Source: Brachionus manjavacas (taxonomy: Eukaryota > Rotifera > Eurotatoria > Ploima > Brachionidae). Taken from it: a DNA stretch of 64,000 nt. Positions 12,371 through 22,650 of this stretch are shown one piece after another. The notes beneath the pieces were generated by a model. The model made no database searches and was not told the DNA's origin. It worked only from the letters and a program-made list of their open reading frames with translations. Both the position numbers and the translations under genes were made by a program. The stretch spans positions 10,616,501 to 10,680,500 of the forward strand of contig JAHQIY010000001.1 in NCBI GenBank assembly GCA_019054805.1. Reading direction: 5' to 3'. Each line of letters opens with the position of its first letter. The stretch's first letter is position 1.

Positions 12371-14491
12371 ATGGGCTGTACAAGTAGCATGAACACAGAC
12401 GAGCGCGAAGCTCAGGAGAGAAGCAAAGCATTGGACAAGCAGCTGAAGGAGGATGCGGAACGCGCTGCCAAAGACGTCAAACTGCTGTTGCTAGGAGCTG
12501 GCGAGTCGGGCAAGTCGACCATTCTCAAACAAATGAAAATCATCCACATGGACGGCTATTCCAAGGAGGACTTCGAACAGTACCGAGAGGTCGTATATTC
12601 GAATACTATCCAGTCGTTGGCGACCATAATACGCGCCATGGAAACTCTGAATGTGCCGTTCGGCGAGTCGTCAAGAGAACGCGACGCCGGCATGGTCCTG
12701 GACAAAATTAGTCGCATGGCTGATACGGAACCGTTCGAACCGGAGCTCTTGGAGGCCATGAAGCGCCTCTGGAACGACTCCGGCGTTCAAAACTGCTTCA
12801 ACAGGTAAAGAAATTTTTTTGCTCTCAAAAATTCTTTCAAAAAATAATTTCCATGATTCTTTATTTGATAAGTTAATTAATAGAATTAATAGAATAGAAA
12901 AATTATTAAAAAGGAAAAAATATTAATCCTGATTCATGATTCTTTAGATTCTAATTGAAAAAATTGATGACATATTTTTTTTTTACTTCAAAAATTTATT
13001 TTTTAAATTCTATTGATTTTTTTAGAAAAAATTTTTCAATCTGATTCTATTGATACTATTAGGAAAATTATTAAAAAAAAGAAAAATTTAGAAATTCAGA
13101 TTAATGATTATTTGGATTCTAATTGAAAAAATTGATGACATATTTTTTGAATCAAAAATTTTATTGATTTTATTCGAAAAATTTTCAAAATTGGAAAAAA
13201 TTTTTTTTTTGAAATTTTTATTGATATTATTGATTCTATTAGAAAAAAATTAAAAAAGAAAAAACATTTTAAAAATTTTGATTTATGATTCAATAGATTC
13301 TAATAGAAAAATTGATGAAATGAAAATTTTTTTTAATCAAAAATTTTATTGATTTTATTAGAAAAATTGTTAAAAACTAAAAAAAATTTTTTTAACTCTA
13401 TTGATTTTATTAGAAAAATTGTTAAGAGCGAAAAAGTTTTTTTCTGAATTCTTTTGATTCTGTTAGAAAAATTAAATTTTTTTAAAATAGGAAAAAAAGA
13501 TTCCTATAATTTCATAGATTCTAATAGAAAAATTAATTAACTAAAATTTTTTTTGAATCAAAAATTCTATTGATTTTATTTGAAAAAATATTAAGAGTGA
13601 AAAAGCTTTTTTTGAATTCTTTTGATTCCTTTAGAAAAAATTTTAAAATAGAAAAAAAATTTCCGTGATTCTATAGTTTCTAATAGAAAAATTGATGAAA
13701 TGAAAATTTTTTGAATCAAAATTTTTTTTGATTTTATTAAAGAAAAAAAAAATTTATTAAAAAAATTAATGTATATTTTTTGTCCAGGTCTAACGAATAC
13801 CAATTGAACGATTCGGCTAAATACTTTTTGGATAAATTAGATGAAATTGGCCAGGCTAGCTATTTGCCAAGCACTCAAGATATTCTACGAACTAGAGTGA
13901 AAACAACCGGTATTGTCGAAATAAACTTTTCGTTCAAGGATCTCAATTTTAGAGTTTTTGACGTTGGTGGCCAACGTTCCGAGCGCAAGAAGTGGATCCA
14001 CTGTTTCGAAGATGTCACTGCGATCATATTTATTGTTGCCTTAAGTGAATACGATCAAGTAAGTGCACCCAAATTAATTGTCAATGATTCAAGTCAAGAC
14101 TAACTCTTTTTCACCTTACCACTAGGTACTAGTCGAAGACGAGACCACAAATCGTATGCACGAGAGTTTGAGACTATTTGACTCAATTTGTAACAACAAG
14201 TGGTTTGTGAACACATCGATCATTTTGTTTTTGAACAAGAAGGACTTGTTCGAGGAGAAGATAGCGCGATCTAGTTTGAGAAAATGCTTTCCGGAATATC
14301 AAGGAAAGGACGACTACACCGAGGCGTCCGAATACATACAAGCTCAGTTTGTGGCACAGAACAAAAGCGAACAAAAAGAGATATATTGTCATTTAACATG
14401 TGCAACAGACACTCAAAACGTTCAATTTGTGTTCGATGCCGTCACCGATGTGATCATTACTAATAACCTAAGGGCCAGCGGCCTCTACTAG
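12371..14491 (+). CDS. GNAO1: Heterotrimeric G protein alpha subunit, Go class
   Basis: Three exons: 12371-12804, 13788-14058, 14126-14491; 356 residues (Go-alpha is usually 354). The N-terminus MGCTSS carries Gly2 and Cys3 for myristoylation and palmitoylation. GTPase motifs are in order: P-loop GAGESGKST, switch [10 protein letters not shown], switch [18 protein letters not shown] for guanine binding and TCATDT near the end. The [19 protein letters not shown] start and the NNLR...GLY end are those of Go rather than Gi or Gq. The protein couples seven-helix receptors to effectors at the inner plasma membrane, chiefly in neurons. The oddity is the end: ASGLY replaces the usual GCGLY, so the cysteine fourth from the end that pertussis toxin modifies is a serine. 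The first intron (983 nt) is a degenerate tandem repeat. Confidence 0.95.
12870..13760. repeat. Degenerate tandem repeat filling intron 1 of Go-alpha
   Basis: A phrase of the form GATTCTAAT(T/A)GAAAAA, TTGATGA, then AATCAAAAATTTTATTGATT recurs at roughly 12950, 13115, 13290, 13510 and 13670, with shorter GATT-TATTAGAAAAATT units in between. The spacing of 160-220 bp suggests a diverged minisatellite with nested shorter units. No coding content. Confidence 0.65.
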
Positions 14492-15627
14492 ACAAAGCAC
14501 CCATAAACACTAAATAACTTACTTTTATTACTACTATTCTATATATAATTTAAATTCTTTTTTTTTCTAGTTTTTTTTTTCAATTTTTTTTTCTTAAAAA
14601 TTTTTATTTCTCACAGCCATTTTTAAAATGCAATTTATCACAGAATTTAGGCAAGATTTGGTCTATGGGCGGCAGTGAGAGTGTGTGTGTGTGTGTTTGT
14701 GAGAGAGTGAGTGAGTTTGGATGTATGAATGTATTGAGTGTGGAACGACATACATTGAATGTATGACCAAAGTATATGTCTCTTTCCAGTAGCCAATTTA
14801 CATCTTACATTATTTCATCATCATATATCTATAAGTGCTGTTTTTAAATTGAAAGATATTCAATGGGTTTTGTCGTGTTTCATTCAGTTAGCAACCTTAA
14901 TTAGTTTAAAGTAGACTAAGGGCGCTTTTAATGTCTTTTTTGGATGTTTATATTCAAGTGAATGTTTGTTGAATGCAGCAGGTAGAGTCCACACACAGTC
15001 TTGTCTGCATCTGTTCACCTATCTAATTATTAACTAGTCATTTTTGCCCATTAGAGAGTTTCGAAGGTAATACAACACGCAATTGACAAGACTTGTATCA
15101 TTTTGTTTTGTTTGTATCTCTTATCAGTCTAGCGGAACAAACAAGCTTTTTTTTTTAATATCGAAAAGAAAGTATTTTATCTATTCTAATTGCATACTTT
15201 GATTAAAAAATTTATTCTTAATTTCTATGATTAATTTTATCTCATTTTTTTATCTTTTTTTTTGTGGCTTTTTTTGTCTTTTTTTAAAAATAATATCAAT
15301 TAAATTAATTGAAAATTTAACAAAAAAAAATTTAAACAATTTTTTTATTTCAATAAAATTTTTACGACAATTTTATTTTTTATGAAAAGTCTAATTACTT
15401 TCAAAATTTGAAAAATTTAAAATTCTATGAAATATAGTCTCTTTCTCCATAAAAAAATCTGATTTTAAAAATAAATTAATAAACCATTATTATAAAAAAA
15501 TTGATTTCAGTTTGATCCATATTTTTAAATTTGAATAATAATGAAATGATCTTGTTAAGTTGTCCCAATAATTTTTCATTAGATTACTGCTTTAATATAC
15601 CATATTAGATTTTCACTATTCATTAAC
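14492..15627 (+). other. Probable long 3' UTR of Go-alpha and flank
   Basis: There is no reading frame here. The stretch 14640-15130 is less AT-rich than its surroundings and contains a (GT)n run at about 14680-14700, GAGAGAGTGAGTGAG just after it, and repeated TGTATGAATGTAT motifs. It looks like transcribed 3' UTR. Beyond 15140 the DNA becomes plain AT-rich sequence. Confidence 0.4.
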
Positions 15628-17275
15628 ATTTTATTTATCATTAACATGATAAATAAAATTGACTGGCCCAGACTTTTCAAGGGACAGCGAGTCGACGTCA
15701 TGTACAGTTTATTCCTTGACATCTACAGCCAGCTATGCAGTGATTTCATCCCAATAGCACGAACCAGAAAGAGGACCGATGCCCCGTGGATGAACAACGA
15801 GCTAAAACGAATGGTTAAACGGAAGAGACAGTTGAAGTACATAAACGACAATACGAGGAGCAAGTCCACAATTGAGGCATACCGAGCTATGAGTGCAAAT
15901 GTTAAAAGAGCCTCAAACAAAGCTGTGAGGTCATTTGAATTAAGCCTCGCTAATGACAAGAAGAATCCAAAACGATTATTCACCTACATCGGCTCAAAGC
16001 AGTCAGTCAAGCAAGTAATCGCCAAAATCTCTTCAAATGGTATCGAGTATAGCGGTGGTAAGGAGATTTCTGACGCACTAAACGCCCATTTCTCTTCAGT
16101 TTTTGCAGACGAAAGAGAAGATGAAAGTCTTCCGGACTTCGAGGATAGACCCGGCATTAAAACTCGCCTAGCGAATCTAGAAATAACAACTGCAGAAGTA
16201 GAAAAACGTATTTCGAGCTTGAAGGAAGATAAGTCGTCAGGTAATGACCTCGTTCACCCTCTAGTTCTCAAGAAATGTGCCGCCGCTTGGGCAGTGCCAT
16301 TGGCCATGATCTTCGAGCGCTCACTCGCGGAAGGAGAGGTACCGTCATACTGGAGGGATGCCAACGTGACTCCAATCTTCAAGAAAGGCTGTCGCAAGGA
16401 CCCGGGTAATTACAGACCAGTTTCTCTAACCTCTGTGCCATGTAAGATCATGGAAAGCATGGTAAGGGACAGTTTGGTTGGACATTTAGTAGCCAACGAC
16501 CTGATATGTAAGGAGCAACACGGTTTCGTCCCTAGAAAGGCCTGCGTGACGAACCTCTTAGAATCAGTTGACGACAAGAGCAATCGCAGACAAGTGTCCA
16601 GTAGATGTCATCTACACCGATTCTGCGAAGGCTTTTGACAAGGTTCCACATCAAAGACTGTTGCTCAAGCTTTCGGCTCACGGGGTAGAAGGAATCGTAC
16701 TCAGATGGATCAGGGCGTTCCTTTCGGGCAGGAGGCAAAGAGTTGTCCTCGGCGAGTATTGTTCGGAATGGGCACCAGTCACGAGCTCGGTCCCTCAGGG
16801 CTCAGTCATAGGTCCAACGCTCTACGTTGTCTTCATAAACGACCTACCAGAACATATAAGCTTTCCATGTAAGCTGTATGCAGATGACTGCAAGATCATC
16901 GTGCGCTTACTCACGATAAATACAGGATAACGAGCAGCTGTAGTGAGCAACTGCAACGCGACTTGGAAGCCTTAGCAGCATGGTGCGACAAATGGCTGAT
17001 GAAACTGAACCTCGGAAAATGTAAGGTCATGTATTACGGAAAGCGTATCCCGAGGAATAAATACCACATCCTAGATAGGTCGACCGGTATACCACACGAG
17101 CTTGAAGAATGTGGAACAAGCTACCCGATTCAGTCAATGACGCACCAAGTGTCAACTCTTTCAAGAAGAGGATTGACGACCAAAGAACAGGCTGCTCATA
17201 GGACTCAGGTTCTCTTGCTGGAGTCATCCGGCAACTCGCAGTCATCCAACTACTACTACTACTACTAACATCTTA
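15628..17275 (+). mobile_element. LINE (CR1/Jockey-like non-LTR retrotransposon), 5'-truncated, broken
   Basis: Reverse transcriptase ORF in three frame segments: 15647-16638, 16568-16930 and 16963-17268. It starts inside the linker between endonuclease and RT (IDWPRLFKGQ), continues into the RT fingers (VTPIFKKG, NYRPVSLTS), then [23 protein letters not shown] and the catalytic YADD. Two frameshifts (near 16570-16640 and near 16920) make it non-functional. After the thumb start (ALAAWCDKWLMKLNLGKCKV) a deletion joins HELEE directly to the family's C-terminal motif (WNKLPDSVNDAPSVNSFKKR, read in another frame). It ends in a (TAC)n tail at 17250-17268. The GC content is far above that of the surrounding DNA, in line with a fairly recent insertion. 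Confidence 0.9.
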
Positions 17276-17427
17276 AGACTCTTTAGACTTATACTTTCTG
17301 CTGATGGTTTTTGTCTGATTATAAATTTATTAGATGAAAAAATGATACTGAATTTAAATTTTAATGTAAATCAACATCATTTATACTTTTTTGATGGAAG
17401 TGTTGATTGTATAGCATGAAAAGGTAA

Positions 17428-18312
17428 CAATTTTAATATAGCTTTGTAAAATTGTGTTTATTACCGTGAAATTATGAAAATTCCAATTATTGTGATTAAA
17501 ATTGCCCATTTTGCATTAGATTCTAATGGACCAAAAAAATCTTGTTTTCATGATTTTTCTAAAATTCTGCTAAGAATATTTATGCTTAGAATGTAGATTC
17601 TAGTAAAATCTAGGATAAAAAATTAAAATAACACCAAAAAATGTAAATTTTTAGAAAAGATTTTGTAAAATTAAAATTAATCATTAAAAAAAATTTTTAT
17701 TTGTAAAATTTTGCCAAAAAACTCAATTTTTTATTTTTTGAGGCTGATCTATTATTTTAAAGCTGTTTGTTTCAAAAAACCATGTTGTATTAAAATCGCT
17801 TTTAAATTGTATGAATTTTTTCAAATAAGCTTAATAAAATTTAAAAAATTTTTATTAATTGGTTTTGTAAGAATTTAGCTTTTTACCTTTTAATTTCAAA
17901 ACTTACTTGGCATCTTTTTTTTGATAATATCCAATAGGTCCATTGAAGTAATCAGGAATGTTTTCGCATATTTTTTCAAATTACGTTTGTGGAATGCTTC
18001 TGAGTATCTAAAGTATTGAAAGTATAGATTTAAATTAGATAAAGTATTTATTATTTATTAGAAAAAAGTCATAATTTTAATTTAGAATTTAAACAGAGAC
18101 GATTATAAAAAAAATTTCAGACTTTTTTTTTGCAAAAAGAAAGCTAAAAAATTTTAAAAATTAATATTTTGAGCGAAATTTTAGAAATCTTAGAAAAACA
18201 ATCAATCTAATTTAGAATCTAATGTATAAAGGGTAAATTTACGTAAAATCATTGAAATTCTCGTAATTTTGCGATAAAAAACGCAATTTTACGAAACTAT
18301 TTTACGTAAAAA
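17428..18312. mobile_element. DNA transposon or MITE with about 150-bp terminal inverted repeats
   Basis: The sequence 17431-17580 and the reverse complement of 18163-18310 align over about 145 bp. The best-kept core is CATTAGATTCTAA at 17513-17525, mirrored at 18209-18221. Outward from there TGTAAAATTGTG faces CGTAAAATTGCG; inward, TTTCTAAAATTC faces a near-identical arm. Most differences are CG to TG or CA changes. The interior of about 580 bp has no intact ORF; on the minus strand a short open patch (ENIPDYFNGPIGYYQKKDAK, about 17930) could be a relic of coding sequence. No target duplication could be fixed. Confidence 0.7.
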
Positions 18313-20132
18313 AGTATTTTATTTTTTGTTTCTGTAACGTAACAGCGTAGCAGTTCTGTTTATTTGAGCATCAAAAACATTCAAATAAAGAATTTATCTA
18401 TGATATTAAAGTTTGGTTGAAAATTATTTTGCAAATTTAAATGGATTATTTTAAAAATTTAATTCAAAAAAATTTATTCATTCTTAACAATTTTAATTGA
18501 ACGTTTTTTAATTAATAGAAAAAATAATTTAATATATTGCTTAATATTCACGATTCACATAAATTTCTATAAAAAATTTTTCCTTACATATTTTAAATTA
18601 TTTTAAATATGTACAAAAAATTTAAGTTAATTTTTATTTGAAATAGACTTATAATATTTTAATATCATTAATTTTGTAAGTTCTCAACAAATTTGTTAAA
18701 AAATAAACAAATTTATTCAGCCAAAAATAAAATTATTAAAAAAAAACGTTATTAAAATAAACAAAATACATGTTTTCAGAAATAAAAAATAAACCGAGAC
18801 TTTTTTTGTTAACATTTACCAAAAAATTTAATTGATTAATAAAAAAAGTAATTTAAATAAAATCGTTATTTTAGTCATAATTTATTAGCAGTTTCAGTAT
18901 TTTCTGAGAATTTCGCTTTTTTTGAAGAGATTTCTAACTCTTTATCACTTGATTCATCGTCAGATTCTTGTGTTACATTTTCAGTCAATTTGACACAATC
19001 AATTTGGATGATAGGTTCCGTATAGAATTCTTTTTGATTATTGCTCTCAATTGTAATTGCTTGGTTTGTGTATAAGTATAGTTTAGTTTTAAGCTTAATA
19101 GTATTTCAAATTTCTAAATCTTCTCATATAAATTAGGTGTCAATTTTAAATGAAATTAATTAATCGAATATAAAATTAATTATCAGTTAATAAAAATAGT
19201 ATTTATTTATCTTTTTTATTGAAGAATCAAAAAATTTATCTTTATTTAATAAAAGTGTGAATTAAGATCTTGGATTGTTATTTATCATTATTTTTAGGCT
19301 TGATAGCGAAATTCGAAATTTTTCATTTTCTTATACCCGAATCTTTTTAATTTAGTTGTCAATTATTTGATATCAATTAAAAATTATTAATTTCTACATT
19401 AATATTCTTCAATTTAATATGTTCTTTATAAATGTTATTTGATATGCATTTTTCTATTAAATTTTATGTTCTGGTAGGCATCAACATTGATTAGGTATAA
19501 GAAAGTCTTTAAAAAATTTATTTAATAATGGGGTTTGTTATTTTGTTATTTTATTGTATTTAATTTTAATTTTAGTTTGTCTAATTTTATAATTAAAATC
19601 AAAATTCTGAAAATTAACTTCTTAATTTCTCAAATCCAGTTATTTACCATTTCAATTTTTAATAGTACTGTTATTGTTAACTAAAATTTAAAAAATCTAT
19701 AATATACCAACATTATCAATTAAATAGGCTTAAAAACAAGAATTGATATTTTTTTATATGTTAAATTTATTTTATTTTTTGCTACTTTTTTGTCTAGTCT
19801 ATTTTAAAAATAAAAATACTAATTAAAACATACAGGATCATTTATAATCGAAAATAAAACAGCATTGATTTTTTTTTCAAATAAATTACAAAAAAATTCG
19901 ACCAAAAAAGCTTCCAGCAAACACCTTCGACATAAATATTCTAATTGAATAAATCATTTACTGGATCAATTCTAATGAGTTAGCTTAATTGTTTTTTGAG
20001 GAAGCATATTGCCATAATTATCTGTCTGAATGATTTAATAATTTTTCTATGAGATAATTTACTTAGATTTCTTTCACGTCTTTTTTTACTTTTGTTTTTT
20101 TTAAATTCAAAATTTGTTATGTGGTAAAGGCT
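18313..20132. other. AT-rich DNA with one coding-like patch
   Basis: Apart from the minus-strand block at 18887-19087 listed separately, I see only AT-rich sequence. The 79-codon minus-strand frame at 19980-20219 is an out-of-frame shadow of the LINE tail next to it. Confidence 0.5.
18887..19087 (-). pseudogene. Orphan acidic C-terminal coding block
   Basis: About 66 codons are open on the minus strand to a TGA near 18887. The translation has coding-like composition, with ESDDESSDKELEISSKKAKF close to the end: a Ser/Asp/Glu run and a basic KKAK patch like those found at the C-termini of nuclear proteins. No start codon, acceptor or partner exon was found. It may be the last exon of a decayed gene or transposase. 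No family is recognised. Confidence 0.3.
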
Positions 20133-20342
20133 TGGTGGCCGCTCATGAAGGCATCGTAGCGATTCTTGAAATGATTGACTGAATCGGAGTATGTGACCGC
20201 AGAGGAGAGAGCATTCCACTCATTGACAATCCTTTTCGAAAAGAAGTTAGCCCTCTGCGTACATTTGGTTGAGGTCTGACCAGACAGTCTTCTCTTGTGC
20301 CGCCTTGTTCTTCTGGCCGACCTGGACTGGAAGTGTCGCTAA
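20133..20342 (-). mobile_element. LINE C-terminal fragment
   Basis: On the minus strand the frame reads RRLSGQTSTKCTQRANFF, then SKRIVNEWNALSSAV, then SVNHFKNRYDAF and a stop near 20132. This is the usual C-terminal signature of CR1/Jockey-type RT proteins and resembles the tail of the LINE at 15628-17275 (WNKLPDSVNDAPSVNSFKKR). Only the last 65 or so codons are present, as expected for a strongly 5'-truncated copy. Confidence 0.8.
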
Positions 20343-20528
20343 AATTAGAAATATAATTTTTCTCTTAATAAAAATCACATTGATAAGTAAAATTCCAATT
20401 TGCTTTTTTTATCTTTTTTAAATTTTTTACGTAAAATTCAGTTAAATATTCTAAAATTGCTAAAAATAGTTTCTTGTTAGATTTTTACTATTTTTTCATT
20501 TTTACTTAAATTATCAAGGTAAATTTAA

Positions 20529-20842
20529 ATTTTTTTTCCTTATTCACTCCTTGTGTAGCATTAGGTAATTACTTTTGATTTCCCCTCAAGTCAATAGTTC
20601 CTTGAGCTTCTTTCTGATTTCTTGATTCCTTGATTTCTTCGTAGCTTGCTTGTATACTTAGGCGGTCGGGTAGTTAGCCCTACGCGCTTGCAGAAGAGCT
20701 TTTGGTGTAGATGATACTTTTCAGCCACAAACTTTCCATTTTTAACTTTCTACTTCGAATTCCTCCAGGAGGGTTCGAGCCATTGACCTTTTGCTCACTT
20801 CACTTTTTAAAGCGGCTGATCGAACCATTACACCATCAGCTC
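20529..20842 (-). mobile_element. tRNA-derived SINE with a LINE-like 3' tail
   Basis: Read on the minus strand from 20842. The head begins GAGCTGATGGTGTAATGG, a good RNA polymerase III A box. GGCTCGAACCC (20771-20781) follows as a B box starting 62 nt from the head, the spacing of a tRNA gene. The acceptor arms do not pair, so this is a tRNA-derived head rather than a tRNA gene. The body of about 200 bp is unrelated to tRNA. The 3' end reads CACAAGGAGTGAATAAGG plus an A tail (20530-20555), the same as the 3' end of the LINE fragment at 41470-41740. A SINE normally borrows the 3' end of the LINE that mobilises it. Confidence 0.75.
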
Positions 20843-21059
20843 AAAATTAAAATTAATTGATGAGAATTTGCTTAAAATATCAGAACACAAAAGACTAAAC
20901 TATTTAGTATTTATCAAAATACTAAATTTCAATGATCAAATAATCACTGTATGGATTGCAGAGGTGGTCAAAAGACATATTTTGACTTTACTTTGACTAC
21001 ATGAATTTTATTTATACCTATTTTCTAGAGTATGAAAAATTAAAAAAAATATTTATAGT

Positions 21060-21990
21060 AACATGGCCTAACCGGGTGACCTATTTTTTTTATTTTTTGT
21101 CTATCGAAACAGTTTTGCATAAAAATGCGAAATTCGTTCACCCAATTAGACCGAAATTTTCGGGTCACCCCTTTAGTACATGGGGTTAATAGGGTGAGGG
21201 GCAATTAGGTTAATGGGGTTAACCCATTTGCCTCATTTTTTTGTACAGTTACCCCGAAAATTCACCCGGTTAGCCGAATTTTAACCCAATTACCCCATTT
21301 TTTCACCCGGTTGCCCCATTTTTTCAACTATTTAACCCTACTTTCTAAAACAAAAGAAAAAATTAATTATATTTTAGTTGCTTTTTTAAAAAAAAATAGA
21401 GTTTTTTTACAAAAATTTATAACAAATTTTGAGTTTTTATACATTAACGAAGCTTAATTTAAATTATTTTAAATATTTTAAAGAAAAATAACTTTTTTAA
21501 ACAAATTTTTAATTTTTAATTTTTACATTTTGCACATAAAAATTCCATAGTATTATCTTTTTTATTCTCTATTGGTAAACAATTATAGCAACCAACTGGT
21601 ACAACTTTCACATGTTAGCCAACTATTTTTGCTAGAATTACCTAAATCGAAGTTAATTTTACAAATAAAACAAATTATAGAATTATCAACTATTTCATTT
21701 TGCTTTTTTTTATTAACACTCCTAGTTGTTAGACTTTCTAAATTCTCGTTTTTTTTATCAATTTTTTTTCTTTTTTTACTGTTTTTTTCTTCAGTTTGTG
21801 CACGTGCGTCATCTTCAGTTAAAGATTGAGCATAGTCTCTTTTCAATTTTTTTCTTTTTTCATTTACTTTTTTATTTTGAGAAAAAATTAATTTCGGGTA
21901 AATGGGTTAAACAGGTGAATTTGCCGGTTAACCGGGTGAGTTTTTGGCATAAATAGGTGATACCCCATTAACCCCTTTGCCCCTGAAATT
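21060..21990 (-). mobile_element. Candidate pogo-like DNA transposon relic with motif-rich ends
   Basis: Two clusters of G/C-rich motifs (21060-21340 and 21890-21990) flank about 550 bp. Motifs are variants of GGGTTAATGGGGTTAA, CACCCGGTTAACC and TTACCCCATTTTTTCACCC; at 21270-21340 they form a degenerate 21-bp tandem repeat. On the minus strand between the clusters, 21846-21530 encodes a lysine-rich stretch (KKRKKIDKKNENLE) and then a zinc-binding pattern: CFIC, WLTCESCTSW, and, after one frameshift, CYNC and CAKC. A C4-type finger of this sort closes many pogo/Tigger-like transposases. The catalytic domain is missing. Similar motifs recur inside CHFR. Confidence 0.5.
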
Positions 21991-22000
21991 CACACCAAAA

Positions 22001-22650
22001 AAGAACTCATGTTATTTTTTATCAATCTTATTCAGATTTTAGGGTGACGTTCTTGATTCTCTTTGGAACTTATAGGCTAAATAGGTAATTTGGAATAAAT
22101 AAAATTCACCAGCTTTGACCAATTCTCCCAAATACATAATTTGTTCCAAAATCACCCCTTTTGACAAAATTAATTTTTGAGTCTAAATTTGGAGGCTAAG
22201 ATAAAATAATCAATGAAAAAAGGATCGTTTTTTATAAATTTTGGCTCCTGAAAAATATAAAAAATATAAAATCTTAGGAAAATTTATTAGTTTTCAGCTA
22301 GAAAAAAACGAAATTTAAAAGTTGTCACCCCATTCACACATTAAAAAATTGCCCCATCTTACTATATTTAAAAATTTGAATTTTAAATTATGTTTTTTTT
22401 ATTCTTAACATTTAAATATTATTTTTTTCAATTAGGGTTTATTTTAAACTTTTGAAAATAGGCTAATTAAATAAGAATTTCGGTCACAAAAAACCGTGAT
22501 GAAAATTTTATTCAAAAGATAACTATCGTTCTAGTTTAATTTCAATTAATTTTTTTAAAATCATTTAGGTTCTAAAATAGCTTTATTTCTTTATTTATTT
22601 TTTTTTAATATCTTTATAATTTTTATCCGAGTCATTAGAATCTTATTTTT
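22001..22650. other. AT-rich DNA with stray copies of the C-rich motif
   Basis: There is no gene. Single CACCCCATT/GCCCCATC-like motifs occur at about 22154-22161 and 22327-22358, probably outlying parts of the neighbouring repeat family. Confidence 0.4.

Noticed and set aside
16532..16738. Minus-strand frames over the LINE at 15628-17275
   Set aside because: Antisense shadows of the reverse transcriptase.
20771..20842. tRNA gene on the minus strand
   Set aside because: A and B boxes are present at tRNA spacing, but the acceptor stem does not pair and the sequence runs on into a repeat body; it is a SINE head.
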